From Alphaproteobacteria bacterium (lineage in GTDB: Bacteria; Pseudomonadota; Alphaproteobacteria; CAAGCB01; CAG-977), in the NCBI GenBank assembly GCA_017616015.1, contig JAFZYY010000030.1:183706-247705 (forward strand): DNA of 64,000 nucleotides, given 5' to 3'. The translations under genes and the position numbers were made by a program. The notes beneath the pieces were generated by a model, which ran no database searches, was not told the DNA's origin, and saw only the letters and a program-made list of their open reading frames with translations. Shown here piece after piece: positions 17,600 to 27,271 of this stretch (positions within the stretch are counted from its first letter, which is position 1; each line of letters begins with the position of its first letter).

Positions 17600-18664
17600 A
17601 TGTTTTCCGACTTTTACAAAAACAAGCGCGTTTTAATCACGGGGCACACCGGCTTTAAGGGAGGGTGGCTGAGCCTGTGGCTGTCGCATCTGGGCGCGAA
17701 AGTCTGCGGGTATTCTCTTGCTCCGAATACGAAGCCGAGCCTGTTTGAAGCGGTCAGAGTGGCGGATAAAATCGAAAAATCCGTCATCGGCTCCATTCTC
17801 GACCGTGAAGCGTTGCAAAAGGTTTTCGACGATTTCAGGCCGGAAATCGTATTTCATCTGGCGGCTCAGCCTCTGGTGCGGTTGAGCTACGCCGAACCCG
17901 TGCTGACGTATGAAACAAATGTGATCGGTTCTCTGAACGTTTTGGAAGCCGCGCGCAAATGCGGTTCCGTCAAAGCGTTTGTGAACATCACGACTGACAA
18001 ATGCTACGAAAACAAGGAAACGGGAAAAAACTTTGAAGAGGACGATCCCTTCGGCGGCTATGATCCTTATTCTTCCTCAAAAGGGTGCGTGGAAGTGATG
18101 TCCGCGTCCTACCGCCTCTCGTTTTTGCAGGGCGAAGACGGCTACGCGATGGCGACGGCGCGCGCCGGCAATGTCATCGGCGGCGGCGATTGGGCTTTGG
18201 ACAGACTTGTGCCCGACTGCGTGCGCTCGATCAACGACGGTATTAAAATTGAAATCCGCAATCCCGTTGCCGTTCGTCCGTGGCAGCATGTTCTGGAACC
18301 TCTGTCGGGCTATATGCTGTTGGGCGAAAAGCTTTATACGGAAGGCAAAAAATACGCCGAGGGCTTCAACTTCGGTCCCGATGAAACCAGCGTTCTGACC
18401 GTTGCCGACATGGCGCAAAAAATCGTCGGCTATTACGGCAAAGGCGAAGTCGTCGTCCATAAACGCGACGATCTGCACGAAGCGGGGCTGTTGATGCTGT
18501 CGATAAAAAAAGCCGCCCGCGTCCTTGGCTGGAAGCCCGCTTTAACCGCGGAGGAGGCCGTTCGAAACTCGGTGGAATGGTACCGCCGTTTCTATGCCGG
18601 CGAAGAAATGACGGCGTTCACTTTGCAACAGATTGACGCGTATCAGCGAAAGGCGGGATTATGA
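17600..18664 (+). CDS. rfbG: CDP-glucose 4,6-dehydratase
   Basis: The 354-residue SDR converts CDP-glucose to CDP-4-keto-6-deoxyglucose. The NAD motif is TGHTGFKGGWL (residues 14-24), characteristic of this enzyme; the active-site YSSSK block lies near residue 158. It continues the rfbF-rfbG pair, and is separated from rfbH by one glycosyltransferase gene. It overlaps that gene by 4 bp. Confidence 0.95.
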   Translation: MFSDFYKNKRVLITGHTGFKGGWLSLWLSHLGAKVCGYSLAPNTKPSLFEAVRVADKIEKSVIGSILDREALQKVFDDFRPEIVFHLAAQPLVRLSYAEPVLTYETNVIGSLNVLEAARKCGSVKAFVNITTDKCYENKETGKNFEEDDPFGGYDPYSSSKGCVEVMSASYRLSFLQGEDGYAMATARAGNVIGGGDWALDRLVPDCVRSINDGIKIEIRNPVAVRPWQHVLEPLSGYMLLGEKLYTEGKKYAEGFNFGPDETSVLTVADMAQKIVGYYGKGEVVVHKRDDLHEAGLLMLSIKKAARVLGWKPALTAEEAVRNSVEWYRRFYAGEEMTAFTLQQIDAYQRKAGL

Positions 18665-19785
18665 GCGAAAAAGAGCCGTTAGTATCCGTTATCATCTCGT
18701 ATTATAACGACAAGGCTTTTTTGGCCGATGCCGTAAAAAGCGTGCTGAATCAAACGTACAAAAACTTTGAACTGATTTTGTTCAACCACGCTTCGACGGA
18801 CGGATCGCGCGATATCGCCCGTTCGTTCGACGATTCCAGAATTATCCATATCGACACGGATAAAAATCTGGGGGCCGGCGCAATGTATAATCTCAAATAC
18901 ATGTGGCCCGTCATCAAAGGTGATTTTTACAAGAGCTTTTTCGCGGACGACGTGATGAATCCTGACTGTCTGAAAAATCTGGTCGGATACGCCGTGGAAA
19001 ATCCGGATAAAGACCTGATCTTCGGCAATTTGGAATACGTTGACTTCGCCGGTAAAAAACTGGGGAAAGATTGGTTTCATAATGTTAAAAACTTTTCCGC
19101 GGACGCAACCGAAACCGATTTATTGAAAATGTTCGCCGACGGCAGAAACTCCCTGCCCTGTCCGGGATCAATGATTAAAATGGATTCGTTAAAGCGGGTG
19201 ACGCTGGATCAGAGCCTTACGATCCGCGCGGACATGTGGTTGTGGGTCAGCCTGCTGATTCAGGGTGCGAAAGTCGGCTACTGCGATAAAATCGTCGGTT
19301 CGTACCGTTTTCATGATTATCAGGAAAGCTCTTTCGATCTGGATATTGTCCGTCAGCGCAGCGAATACGAAAAATCGCCGTTTTTATCCCTGTTTTTCGG
19401 TCTTAAAGACGTCGAAACCGCAAAAACCGTTTTTCCCGACAGTCCGTACGCCGACAAGCTGACCGACCCGCGGGACATTCCTTTCTATGTCGCCGAATAC
19501 TTTTTAAGAAAAGACGGCCATTCGTTTGCTTACGACGCTTTGTTCAAAATGATGCTGGACGATGAAACGCGCAACCGACTGGAAAACGTGTTCGGTTTCG
19601 GTCCTCTGGAAATACGCAAACTCTACGCTTTCAGAAAAGGAAAGGCTTCTTTCAAAAAGCGGGTTTACGCCAAACAACCGCAAAAACTGACCGTGATCGA
19701 ATTACTTTATCTGTTGAGCAAAAAAACGCTGAAAAATCTCGTATCGCTGATTACTTTGCGCTTTTTGCGACGCCGGAAAATTTAA
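18661..19785 (+). CDS. family 2 glycosyltransferase
   Basis: The 374-residue protein starts with VSVIISYYNDKAFL, carries ADDVMNP (donor-binding acids, about residue 99) and has a long helical, basic C-terminal part after residue 300. Being placed between rfbG and rfbH makes it a candidate for adding the dideoxy sugar to the glycan, but this is by position only. It overlaps rfbG by 4 bp. Confidence 0.85.
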   Translation: MSEKEPLVSVIISYYNDKAFLADAVKSVLNQTYKNFELILFNHASTDGSRDIARSFDDSRIIHIDTDKNLGAGAMYNLKYMWPVIKGDFYKSFFADDVMNPDCLKNLVGYAVENPDKDLIFGNLEYVDFAGKKLGKDWFHNVKNFSADATETDLLKMFADGRNSLPCPGSMIKMDSLKRVTLDQSLTIRADMWLWVSLLIQGAKVGYCDKIVGSYRFHDYQESSFDLDIVRQRSEYEKSPFLSLFFGLKDVETAKTVFPDSPYADKLTDPRDIPFYVAEYFLRKDGHSFAYDALFKMMLDDETRNRLENVFGFGPLEIRKLYAFRKGKASFKKRVYAKQPQKLTVIELLYLLSKKTLKNLVSLITLRFLRRRKI

Positions 19786-19795
19786 GGAAAAGAAA

Positions 19796-21151
19796 ATGAC
19801 GCCCGAAGAAATCAAATCCAAAATTCTGGAATTGTCCAAAGAATACTATCGGCAGGTTCACCCCGATAAAAAACGGCAGGGATACATTCCGGCTTCCGGC
19901 AAGAAGCTCGGCGAAGAAGAGCTGTGTAATATGGTTGAAGCGTCGTTGGATATGTGGCTGACGGCAGGACGTTTCAATGCCGAATTTGAAAAGAAATTCG
20001 CCGAAAAGCTGGGCATTAAGTTCGCTTTGACGACGAACAGCGGTTCCAGCGCGAATCTGTTGGCTTTAACCGCTCTGACCTCGCCGAAGTTGGGCGACAA
20101 ACGGCTGAAAAAAGGCGACGAAGTCATCGCCGTTGCGGCAGGGTTTCCGACGACCGTCAATCCGATTTTTCAAAACGGGCTTGTCCCCGTGTTCGTTGAT
20201 TCCGAAATCGGCACCTACAACATCGACATCGACAAAATCGAAGAAGCGATTACGCCTCGAACAAAGTGCATTTTTCTGGCGCACACGCTCGGCAATATGT
20301 ACGACATGGATAGAATCGCCGAACTCTGCAAAAAGCACGATTTGTGGCTGATCGAAGATTCCTGTGACGCTTTGGGCGCGAAGTGGGATAATAAATACGC
20401 CGGCACGATCGGACATATCGGCACGTTTTCTTTCTATCCGGCGCATCATCTGACGATGGGCGAAGGCGGCGCGGTGATTACAAACGATCCGAAACTGCAC
20501 CGGATTCTTCTGTCCGTGCGCGACTGGGGACGCGATTGCTGGTGTCAGCCGGGACATGACGACACCTGCCATGCGCGGTTCAAGATGAAACTCGGCAACC
20601 TGCCCGAAGGCTACGATCACAAATACACGTATTCTCATATCGGCTACAATCTGAAAATCACGGATTGGCAGGCAGCCTGCGGTGTCGCTCAGTTGGACAA
20701 ACTGGACGGCTTTTTGAAGATCCGCCGCGACAATGCTGAAACGCTGTTAAAAGAGTTGGCGGATTTGCGGGATTATCTGATTTTGCCTTCTCATAACGAA
20801 AAATGTCAGCCGTCCTGGTTCGGTTTTTTGATTTCCGTTAAAGAGGACGCGCCGTTTACCAAGCAGCAACTGGTCGAATATCTGGAAGCGCACGGCATCG
20901 GCACCCGCCAGCTGTTTGCGGGCAATCTGTTGCGTCAGCCGATGGTTACGACGAACGACCTGCCGTTGAGAATCGGCGGCGGCTCTCTGAAAAACTCGCG
21001 CGACCTGACAGAGGACGATTACAAAGCCCTGCCCGTAACCGATTTTATCATGAACCACACGTTTTGGGTCGGGGTCGCTCAAAATGTCACGGTTGAAGAC
21101 ATGAAGCAAACCGCAAAAGTCTTCCATGATTTTATTAAGGAATTTTGCTGA
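19796..21151 (+). CDS. rfbH: CDP-4-keto-6-deoxyglucose 3-dehydrase (E1)
   Basis: The 451-residue enzyme removes the C3 hydroxyl using PMP and an iron-sulfur centre. Two diagnostic features are present. The usual PLP lysine is replaced by histidine in FYPAHHLTMGEGG (H217/H218). The cysteines C190, C248, C250 and C258 have exactly the C-x57-C-x1-C-x7-C spacing described for the [2Fe-2S] site of E1. Its partner reductase (E3, AscD/RfbI-like) is not in the window, so electrons may come from another ferredoxin-type protein. The stop overlaps the next start codon. Confidence 0.95.
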   Translation: MTPEEIKSKILELSKEYYRQVHPDKKRQGYIPASGKKLGEEELCNMVEASLDMWLTAGRFNAEFEKKFAEKLGIKFALTTNSGSSANLLALTALTSPKLGDKRLKKGDEVIAVAAGFPTTVNPIFQNGLVPVFVDSEIGTYNIDIDKIEEAITPRTKCIFLAHTLGNMYDMDRIAELCKKHDLWLIEDSCDALGAKWDNKYAGTIGHIGTFSFYPAHHLTMGEGGAVITNDPKLHRILLSVRDWGRDCWCQPGHDDTCHARFKMKLGNLPEGYDHKYTYSHIGYNLKITDWQAACGVAQLDKLDGFLKIRRDNAETLLKELADLRDYLILPSHNEKCQPSWFGFLISVKEDAPFTKQQLVEYLEAHGIGTRQLFAGNLLRQPMVTTNDLPLRIGGGSLKNSRDLTEDDYKALPVTDFIMNHTFWVGVAQNVTVEDMKQTAKVFHDFIKEFC

Positions 21152-21999
21152 TGAAAAAGCTTCTTTTAACGGGCGGAACGGGATTTATCGGGCGCAATAT
21201 TCTGCCGATACTGCGCGACCGTTTCGAAGTCGTCGCTCCGCCGCGGGCGGAATTGAATTTGTCGGACGAAACGGCCGTTCGTTCGTATCTGGAAAATGGT
21301 CGCTTTGATGTAGTTTTTCATTGCGCGAACCCGAACCCGGCCAAAAACGCGCTTGACGTCCCTGACCGAATGGGCATCGACGCTTTACGGGCGTATTTTT
21401 CTTTGCGTCGCTGTTCCGATTTGTTCGGCAGAATGTTCTATCTGGGATCGGGTGCGGAATACGACAAGCGCTTCGAAATCGTTTCCGTCAAAGAGGAAAG
21501 CATCGGAACACATTTGCCCGCCGACGATTACGGTTTTACCAAATATATTATGAATTCGGACGCCCGTTCTTCCGAAAACATTTACAATCTGCGGATTTTC
21601 GGGTGCTACGGCCCGACCGACGCGAAAACGAAATTCATTCGCGACGCGATCGACTGCTGTTTGGAAAACAGACCTGTTACAATCCGCCAAAACTGCATGT
21701 TTGACTATATGTATGTTGAGGATTTGGGGCATATCGCCTGCGAACTGGCAAAAAAAGAGCGTTTGGCTTTTCACGATTACAACATTTGTTCGGGCAAACG
21801 CATTTCGTTGCTTGAAATAGCGGAAATCGTCAAAGAGCAGATGAACAATCCCTATCCGATTGAAATCGCGAAAGACGGTTGGAACAGAGAATACACGGCG
21901 GACAATTCGCGCTTGCTGACAGAGCTGGCCGGTTTCCGGTTTACGCCCATTGAAGAAGGAATTGCGCGTCAAATCACATGGCAAAGGAGCTTAACATGA
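21151..21999 (+). CDS. NAD(P)-dependent sugar reductase/epimerase (YerF-like position)
   Basis: The 282-residue extended SDR has TGGTGFIGRN (residues 7-16) and a YGFTK catalytic block near residue 132. It lies directly between rfbH and a TPP-dependent enzyme, the place where Yersinia loci keep a reductase that finishes a CDP-3,6-dideoxy or branched sugar (abequose/paratose synthase or YerF). ATG 21151 overlaps the rfbH stop; AAGG lies about 11 nt upstream. The SDR family is certain, the sugar substrate is inference from context. Confidence 0.7.
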   Translation: MKKLLLTGGTGFIGRNILPILRDRFEVVAPPRAELNLSDETAVRSYLENGRFDVVFHCANPNPAKNALDVPDRMGIDALRAYFSLRRCSDLFGRMFYLGSGAEYDKRFEIVSVKEESIGTHLPADDYGFTKYIMNSDARSSENIYNLRIFGCYGPTDAKTKFIRDAIDCCLENRPVTIRQNCMFDYMYVEDLGHIACELAKKERLAFHDYNICSGKRISLLEIAEIVKEQMNNPYPIEIAKDGWNREYTADNSRLLTELAGFRFTPIEEGIARQITWQRSLT

Positions 22000-23783
22000 A
22001 AAAAAGAGTAGCCGACATTATTATGGACACATTGGCGGATAACGGTATAGAGCAGGCGTTCTGCGTTGTCGGCGGCGGGGCGATGTACCTGGACAACGCC
22101 CTGGGAATGTCAAAGCGCATCAAAACGATATTCAACCATCATGAACAGGCCTGCGCCATGGCGGCGGAAGGGTATGTCCGTTACACGAAAAACAAACCGG
22201 CTTTGGTTTGCGTGACGACGGGCCCCGGCGGCACGAACACGTTGACAGGTGTCATGGGCGCCTATGAGGACAGCATGCCGATGATTGTTATATCCGGTCA
22301 GGTTCGCTATGAAACGACCATTCAGGAAAGCGGTCTGAATCTGCGCCGCAGAGGGGAACAGGAATTTAACATCGTCGATACCGTCAAAACGATGACCAAG
22401 TATGTCAAAATGGTCATCGATCCGTTGGAAATCAAACGCGAAGTCCAGAAAGCCTATGACATCGCGATGAGCGGCCGGCGCGGTCCCGTCTGGTTGGATA
22501 TTCCGCTGAATGTTCAGAACGCCATGGTTGAAGAAAGCGACCTGTTGCCCGTATTGCCCGCGCCTGAAATGATCAAATGTTCGGACAACGAATTTAATGA
22601 AATCGTTTCCCTTTTGAAAAACGCGAAGTCCCCGTGCATTCTGGCGGGCAGCGGCGTTGCTTCGTCCGATCAGGTCGGTAACCTGACAAAGGCTTTGGAA
22701 ACGATGAAAATTCCGACCGTTTCCGCGGCCGTCGTCTGCAACACGCTTTATTGGGAGCACCCCTTGTTTTTCGGCACGACCGGCGGCGTCGGGTCGCGTT
22801 GCGGCAATCTGGTCATGCAGAACGCGGACGTTATTTTGGATCTGGGCTGTTCTTTGGGATTCAAGCAAACGACGTTCAATCAGGAAGGCTTTGTCCGCAA
22901 CTCCAAAATCATCATGCTTGACGTCAACGAGGACGAAGCCAAAAAGAAAGGTCTGCGTATTCACAAATTCGTCAAATGCGACATTCAGTATTTTCTGGAA
23001 AAGGTCATTGATGAAAAAATCAGTATCGAACCCGATGAAAAATGGCTGAACCATTGCAATATGCTGAAGAAAAAATTCGACCTGTTCGAAGGGGCGGTCG
23101 GAAAGCCGGACGAACGCGTCATCGACTATAACGTCTGGAAGGAATATATCACCCGCCGGAGCGGAAACGAATTGACCGTTTTAGGCAGCAGCAGCTGTGT
23201 CACTCCGGGGTTGGGAAGCGGACGGTTGAGAAAAGATCAGGTTCTTTTCACAAACATCAACTGCGGATCGATGGGCAGCGGTTTCCCCATCGCGATGGGA
23301 GCGGCCGTTGCCGCCGGAAAGCCGTTTGTTCTGATTGACGGCGACGGCAGTTTTATGATGAACCTGCAGGAACTGCAAACGCTTGTTTTCAACAAAATTC
23401 CGGTGAAGCTGATTCTGTTTTCAAACAACGGATACAGAGCCATATCGGCGACCTGCCGCAGCTATTTTAACGGAGAGGTCGTTGGTTGCACGCCGGAATC
23501 GGGCGTGAACATGCCGGATTTTGAAAAAGTCATTACGGCTTTTGACGTTCCTTACAAAGCCTGCAAAACGAACGCGGATATTCCCGACGGCATAGATTGG
23601 CTGTTAAAGCAACCCTCTTTCTGCGTTTTGGAAGTTTTCCAGTCATACGACAATCAGAAAGCTCCCGTCGTAAAATCGCGTCTGAACGAGGACGGTTCGT
23701 CGGCGCCTGCTTATTTGTACGATATGTTCCCGTTTTTGGATCGGGAAGAATTGAAAAAATGTATGTATAACCCCGAAGCGTAA
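21996..23783 (+). CDS. TPP-dependent acetolactate-synthase-like enzyme (YerE-like)
   Basis: The 595-residue protein has the three-domain layout of TPP enzymes. E50 in FNHHEQACAMAAEGY is the cofactor-activating glutamate, and the TPP/Mg motif runs from GDGS (about 448) to NN (about 477). AAGGAG precedes ATG 21996, which overlaps the previous stop. In Yersinia, the TPP flavoenzyme YerE attaches a two-carbon acetyl unit from pyruvate to the keto sugar made by RfbF, RfbG and RfbH, giving a branched sugar. The same neighbours here make that the best hypothesis. A true acetolactate synthase is less likely, as no ilvN/ilvC is adjacent. Confidence 0.7.
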   Translation: MKKRVADIIMDTLADNGIEQAFCVVGGGAMYLDNALGMSKRIKTIFNHHEQACAMAAEGYVRYTKNKPALVCVTTGPGGTNTLTGVMGAYEDSMPMIVISGQVRYETTIQESGLNLRRRGEQEFNIVDTVKTMTKYVKMVIDPLEIKREVQKAYDIAMSGRRGPVWLDIPLNVQNAMVEESDLLPVLPAPEMIKCSDNEFNEIVSLLKNAKSPCILAGSGVASSDQVGNLTKALETMKIPTVSAAVVCNTLYWEHPLFFGTTGGVGSRCGNLVMQNADVILDLGCSLGFKQTTFNQEGFVRNSKIIMLDVNEDEAKKKGLRIHKFVKCDIQYFLEKVIDEKISIEPDEKWLNHCNMLKKKFDLFEGAVGKPDERVIDYNVWKEYITRRSGNELTVLGSSSCVTPGLGSGRLRKDQVLFTNINCGSMGSGFPIAMGAAVAAGKPFVLIDGDGSFMMNLQELQTLVFNKIPVKLILFSNNGYRAISATCRSYFNGEVVGCTPESGVNMPDFEKVITAFDVPYKACKTNADIPDGIDWLLKQPSFCVLEVFQSYDNQKAPVVKSRLNEDGSSAPAYLYDMFPFLDREELKKCMYNPEA

Positions 23784-23795
23784 AAGGCGGATAAA

Positions 23796-24257
23796 ATGAT
23801 TTTCGATTCTTTATCAAACATCGAAACTTACAAAGGATTGTATGCCAATCTTGACGAAGCAATAGACTTCATCAGGAAAAACGGACTTCAGACCCTAAAA
23901 AAAGGAAAAAACGTCATTCGGGGAGAGGATATTTTCGCGAACTTCGTCGACGGAAAGCTGATTGACGAAACGGAAGGCGTTTATGAACTGCACCGTCATT
24001 ATCTCGATTTGCATATCGACATCGAAGGAACGGAAAAAATCTTTTTCACGGACTATGAAAAAGACAACGAAACGCAAGCCTATTCGGAGGACGGCGATTA
24101 CGCTTTGCTGACAGGAAATGCTACGGCCGAATGTTTGTTGGATAAAAACCACTTCGCAATCTGCATGATCGGCGAGCCGCACAAACCGTGCGTGCGCAAC
24201 TCGGAAGCAGGCGCCGTTTCAAAAGTCATTTTCAAAATCAAAGTTGCTCAGGGGTGA
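23796..24257 (+). CDS. YhcH/YjgK/YiaL family protein
   Basis: The 153-residue protein matches the TabA/YhcH cupin family, with the conserved metal-binding stretch HRHYLDLHIDIEG (about residues 68-80) and a late H near GEPHKPC. The E. coli member NanQ speeds the anomer change of sialic acid. A similar sugar-handling role next to the nonulosonate genes is plausible but inferred. It follows the TPP enzyme after 12 bp and is followed after 3 bp by an oxidoreductase gene. Confidence 0.8.
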   Translation: MIFDSLSNIETYKGLYANLDEAIDFIRKNGLQTLKKGKNVIRGEDIFANFVDGKLIDETEGVYELHRHYLDLHIDIEGTEKIFFTDYEKDNETQAYSEDGDYALLTGNATAECLLDKNHFAICMIGEPHKPCVRNSEAGAVSKVIFKIKVAQG

Positions 24258-24260
24258 AAA

Positions 24261-25238
24261 ATGAAAGTACTGGTCATCGGTTTAGGCTCCATGGGAACAC
24301 GCCGTATCCGTTTGATTCAAAAGACGGATCCGGCCGTTGAAATCGCGGGCGTCGATACGCAGGAAGAACGGCGTCAAAAAATCAAAAACGAATTGAATAT
24401 CAACAGCTATTCCGATTTACGGGAAGCCGTCGCCGATTTTTCGCCCGACGCGGCGTTTATCTGCACGTCCCCGATCAGCCACGGCGCCATCGCGTTGCAA
24501 TGTTTAAACAGCGGTCTAGATATTTTCACGGAAATCAATTTGCTGAACGACTGGTATGACGAAGCGTTGAAAACGGCGAAAGAAAAGAACTGCAAGATGT
24601 TTTTATCTTCGACTTTTCTTTACCGCAAGGAAATGGAATACATTACAAAAGCCGTCGAAAACAAAAAAGTGAACTACATCTATCACAGCGGACAGTATTT
24701 GCCGGATTGGCACCCGTGGGAAAGTTATAAAAACTTTTTCGTTTCGGACAAAAGGACAAACGCCTGCCGAGAGATTCTGGCAATCGAATTTCCGTGGCTG
24801 ATCAAAGCGTTCGGGGAAATCGCCGACGTTTATTCCTTAAACGGTAAAAACACGTCTCTGGATATTGATTTTCCGGACAACTACATCATCGTTTTACAAC
24901 ATAAAAACGGAAACAAAGGCGTTTTCTGTCAGGACATCATCGCCAGAAAAAGCGAACGGAAACTGGAAGTTTACGCGGAAGATTTGCATCTGTTCTGGGA
25001 CGGCACGCCGCAATCCCTGTCCGTTTACGATTTTAACGATAAAAAAGACGTTTCAATCAGCCTGTACGACGACGTCAACAAAGATAACCGGTACGCGGCA
25101 AACATTATCGAAAACGCCTATCAGGACGAAATAAAGTCGTTTTTCAATTACCTGAAAGGAACCGAAACGCCCCGCCACTCTTTTGAAGAGGACGGGAAAA
25201 TCCTTGATCTTATCAGTAAAATCGAAGGGGGAAAATAA
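24261..25238 (+). CDS. Gfo/Idh/MocA-family oxidoreductase
   Basis: The 325-residue protein has an N-terminal Rossmann motif GLGSMGTRR (residues 7-15) and the FTEINL stretch in place of the common EKP motif. Such enzymes use NAD(P) on sugars or sugar acids. Paired with a second copy at 25238 and placed before the ptmE-like gene, it probably acts in making a locus-specific sugar. The missing K of EKP may alter catalysis. It overlaps the next gene by one base. Confidence 0.8.
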   Translation: MKVLVIGLGSMGTRRIRLIQKTDPAVEIAGVDTQEERRQKIKNELNINSYSDLREAVADFSPDAAFICTSPISHGAIALQCLNSGLDIFTEINLLNDWYDEALKTAKEKNCKMFLSSTFLYRKEMEYITKAVENKKVNYIYHSGQYLPDWHPWESYKNFFVSDKRTNACREILAIEFPWLIKAFGEIADVYSLNGKNTSLDIDFPDNYIIVLQHKNGNKGVFCQDIIARKSERKLEVYAEDLHLFWDGTPQSLSVYDFNDKKDVSISLYDDVNKDNRYAANIIENAYQDEIKSFFNYLKGTETPRHSFEEDGKILDLISKIEGGK

Positions 25239-26182
25239 TGGCGGATTTATCAGTTCTTTTTATCGGATTAGGCAGTATCGGGACAAGGCATTTAAAAAAC
25301 CTCGTTTCCGTTGCCGCCGCCCGCGGTTTGAAAGTGTCGATTGACGCATTGCGGCATAATATAAAATCGGATTTACCTACGGAGATTGCGCCATTCATCA
25401 ACCGGCAATTCGATTCCGCCGATCAGCTGGGGGAATACGATTTCATTTTCATTTGCAATCCGTCGCAGCTGCATTATGAAACGCTTTGCGCCGTCAAAGA
25501 CAAAGGCCGTTTTTTCTTTGTTGAAAAACCCGTGTTCATTTCTCCGCTGAGCAAAGAAAAACTGAAAGATTTTTCCGACGAAAAGAAATTCTATGTCGCC
25601 TGTCCGATCCGGCACATGAAGATTATGAGCGAAATCAGAAAAATCATCGCCGAAAACAAAATTTATTCGGCTCAAGCGATGTGCTCCTCTTATCTGCCCG
25701 AATGGCGCCCCGGTCAGGATTACAGAAAGTTGTACAGCGCGAAAAAGGAAAGCGGCGGCGTCAAACTGGATCTGATTCACGAATTCGATTATCTGATTTC
25801 GCTGTTCGGTTTCCCGTCAAAGGCCGCGTTGTTTGAAAACAAAGTGTCGGATTTGGAAATCGAATGTCCCGACGTGGTTTCTTTTATCGGCTCGTATCCC
25901 GACAAAACCGTGGAACTTCATCTGGATTATTTTGGCAGAAGCGTTCAGCGGAAAATAGATTTGTTCACGAAAGACGACGTGATTCATTGCGATCTTGCAA
26001 ATTCCGAAATCACGTATCTGCGCAAAAAGGAAACTGTTTCTTTTCAGGAGGAAAGAAACGATTACTATGTGCGCGAAATGAATTATTTCTTTGATTTTGC
26101 CCTTTCGGGAAAAGATAATATCAACAGTGTTCTTTTCGCGAACGATGTTCTTGATTTTGTTGTAAACGGAGGCTGCCGTTGA
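25238..26182 (+). CDS. Gfo/Idh/MocA-family oxidoreductase
   Basis: The 314-residue protein has GLGSIGTRH (residues 8-16) and the catalytic-type FVEKPVF block (about residue 92), so unlike its upstream neighbour it keeps the EKP lysine. The DLIHEFDY stretch near residue 178 is the usual substrate-site block. The two genes are related in plan but not close copies. They may be successive steps, or one may have lost activity. It overlaps the ptmE-like gene by 4 bp. Confidence 0.85.
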   Translation: MADLSVLFIGLGSIGTRHLKNLVSVAAARGLKVSIDALRHNIKSDLPTEIAPFINRQFDSADQLGEYDFIFICNPSQLHYETLCAVKDKGRFFFVEKPVFISPLSKEKLKDFSDEKKFYVACPIRHMKIMSEIRKIIAENKIYSAQAMCSSYLPEWRPGQDYRKLYSAKKESGGVKLDLIHEFDYLISLFGFPSKAALFENKVSDLEIECPDVVSFIGSYPDKTVELHLDYFGRSVQRKIDLFTKDDVIHCDLANSEITYLRKKETVSFQEERNDYYVREMNYFFDFALSGKDNINSVLFANDVLDFVVNGGCR

Positions 26183-27270
26183 AAGATATAACTTCTCTTT
26201 GTTTACCTCTTGCCTCTACCGTCAAAGACGGCATCGCGCAAATCAATAAAAACGGTAAAAAGTGCGTTTTTATCGTTGACGATGCCGGCCGGCTTTGCGG
26301 TTTGATGACGGACGGCGATGTCCGCCGGTACGTGTTGAGCGGCAAGGACTTGAACGCTTCCGTCACGTGCGCGATGAATCCGAAGCCCGTCGTTTTTCAT
26401 CAGATGAACGAAAAAAAATTAAAACAGGAAATGTCACAGCGGGAAATGCTGGTCTATCCCGTCGTCGACGCGAACAACCGTCTGATTGACGCGTTCTTCT
26501 GGAATGATTTGCCGGAAAACAGAAACGGAAACATCTCGGGATTTTTGCCGGACACGATTTCGACCGTTATTATGGCGGGCGGTCTGGGGCGCAGACTTTA
26601 TCCTTATACGAAAGTGCTGCCGAAAGCCCTTGTGCCTATCGGGGAGGATCCTATCTGCACCCACGTCATCAATAATTTCAAGAGCTTCGGTTGCAAGGAT
26701 TTTCATCTGATTCTGAATCACAAAAAGGAAATGATAAAGGCCTATTACTCCGACGTCGAAAAGGATTACAACCTGACCTTTCACGAAGAAAAGGAATTTC
26801 TGGGGACGGCAGGAGGTTTAAGCCTGCTGAAAGGGAAAATGGATCACGCTTTTTTCGTTTCCAACTGCGACATTCTGGTCGAAGCGGACTATCCCTGCAT
26901 TTATAAAACGCATAAAAGCGAAGGCAACCTGATTACGATGGTCGGCGCGCTGAAAGACATTCAGATTCCTTACGGCGTTATCAAGCTGGATCATAAAAAC
27001 GTCACGGCTTTGGAAGAAAAGCCGAAATTCTCGTTTTTAACGAACGTCGGCGTGTATTTGCTGGAACCGTCCGTTTTGGACGACATCAAAGACGGCGTGT
27101 TTATCCACATGACCGATCTGATCGAACGCTACATCGCGCAAGGCAAAAAAGTCGGCTGTTTCCCGATTGCCGGCGACGCCTGGCTGGATATGGGACAAAT
27201 CGAGGAAATGAAGAAAATGACGGCGGTTTTGGAACGACGTGTCCAGGACCAGACGGAACAAGGAGAATAA
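26179..27270 (+). CDS. CBS-domain sugar-1-phosphate nucleotidyltransferase (PtmE-like)
   Basis: The 363-residue protein has two CBS repeats in residues 1-115 and a nucleotidyltransferase domain starting TVIMAGGLGRRLYPYTKVLPKAL (about residue 128; LPKAL is the substrate block). This fusion is typical of PtmE, which makes GDP-glucosamine from glucosamine-1-phosphate and GTP to begin legionaminic acid synthesis in Campylobacter. The next five genes are the expected later steps, which supports the assignment. The start codon is TTG at 26179, overlapping the previous stop. Confidence 0.8.
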   Translation: MKDITSLCLPLASTVKDGIAQINKNGKKCVFIVDDAGRLCGLMTDGDVRRYVLSGKDLNASVTCAMNPKPVVFHQMNEKKLKQEMSQREMLVYPVVDANNRLIDAFFWNDLPENRNGNISGFLPDTISTVIMAGGLGRRLYPYTKVLPKALVPIGEDPICTHVINNFKSFGCKDFHLILNHKKEMIKAYYSDVEKDYNLTFHEEKEFLGTAGGLSLLKGKMDHAFFVSNCDILVEADYPCIYKTHKSEGNLITMVGALKDIQIPYGVIKLDHKNVTALEEKPKFSFLTNVGVYLLEPSVLDDIKDGVFIHMTDLIERYIAQGKKVGCFPIAGDAWLDMGQIEEMKKMTAVLERRVQDQTEQGE

Positions 27271-27271
27271 A

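Noticed and set aside
22110..23054. 314-codon minus-strand ORF inside the TPP enzyme gene
   Set aside because: Antisense to a gene with clear cofactor motifs; composition explains the open frame.
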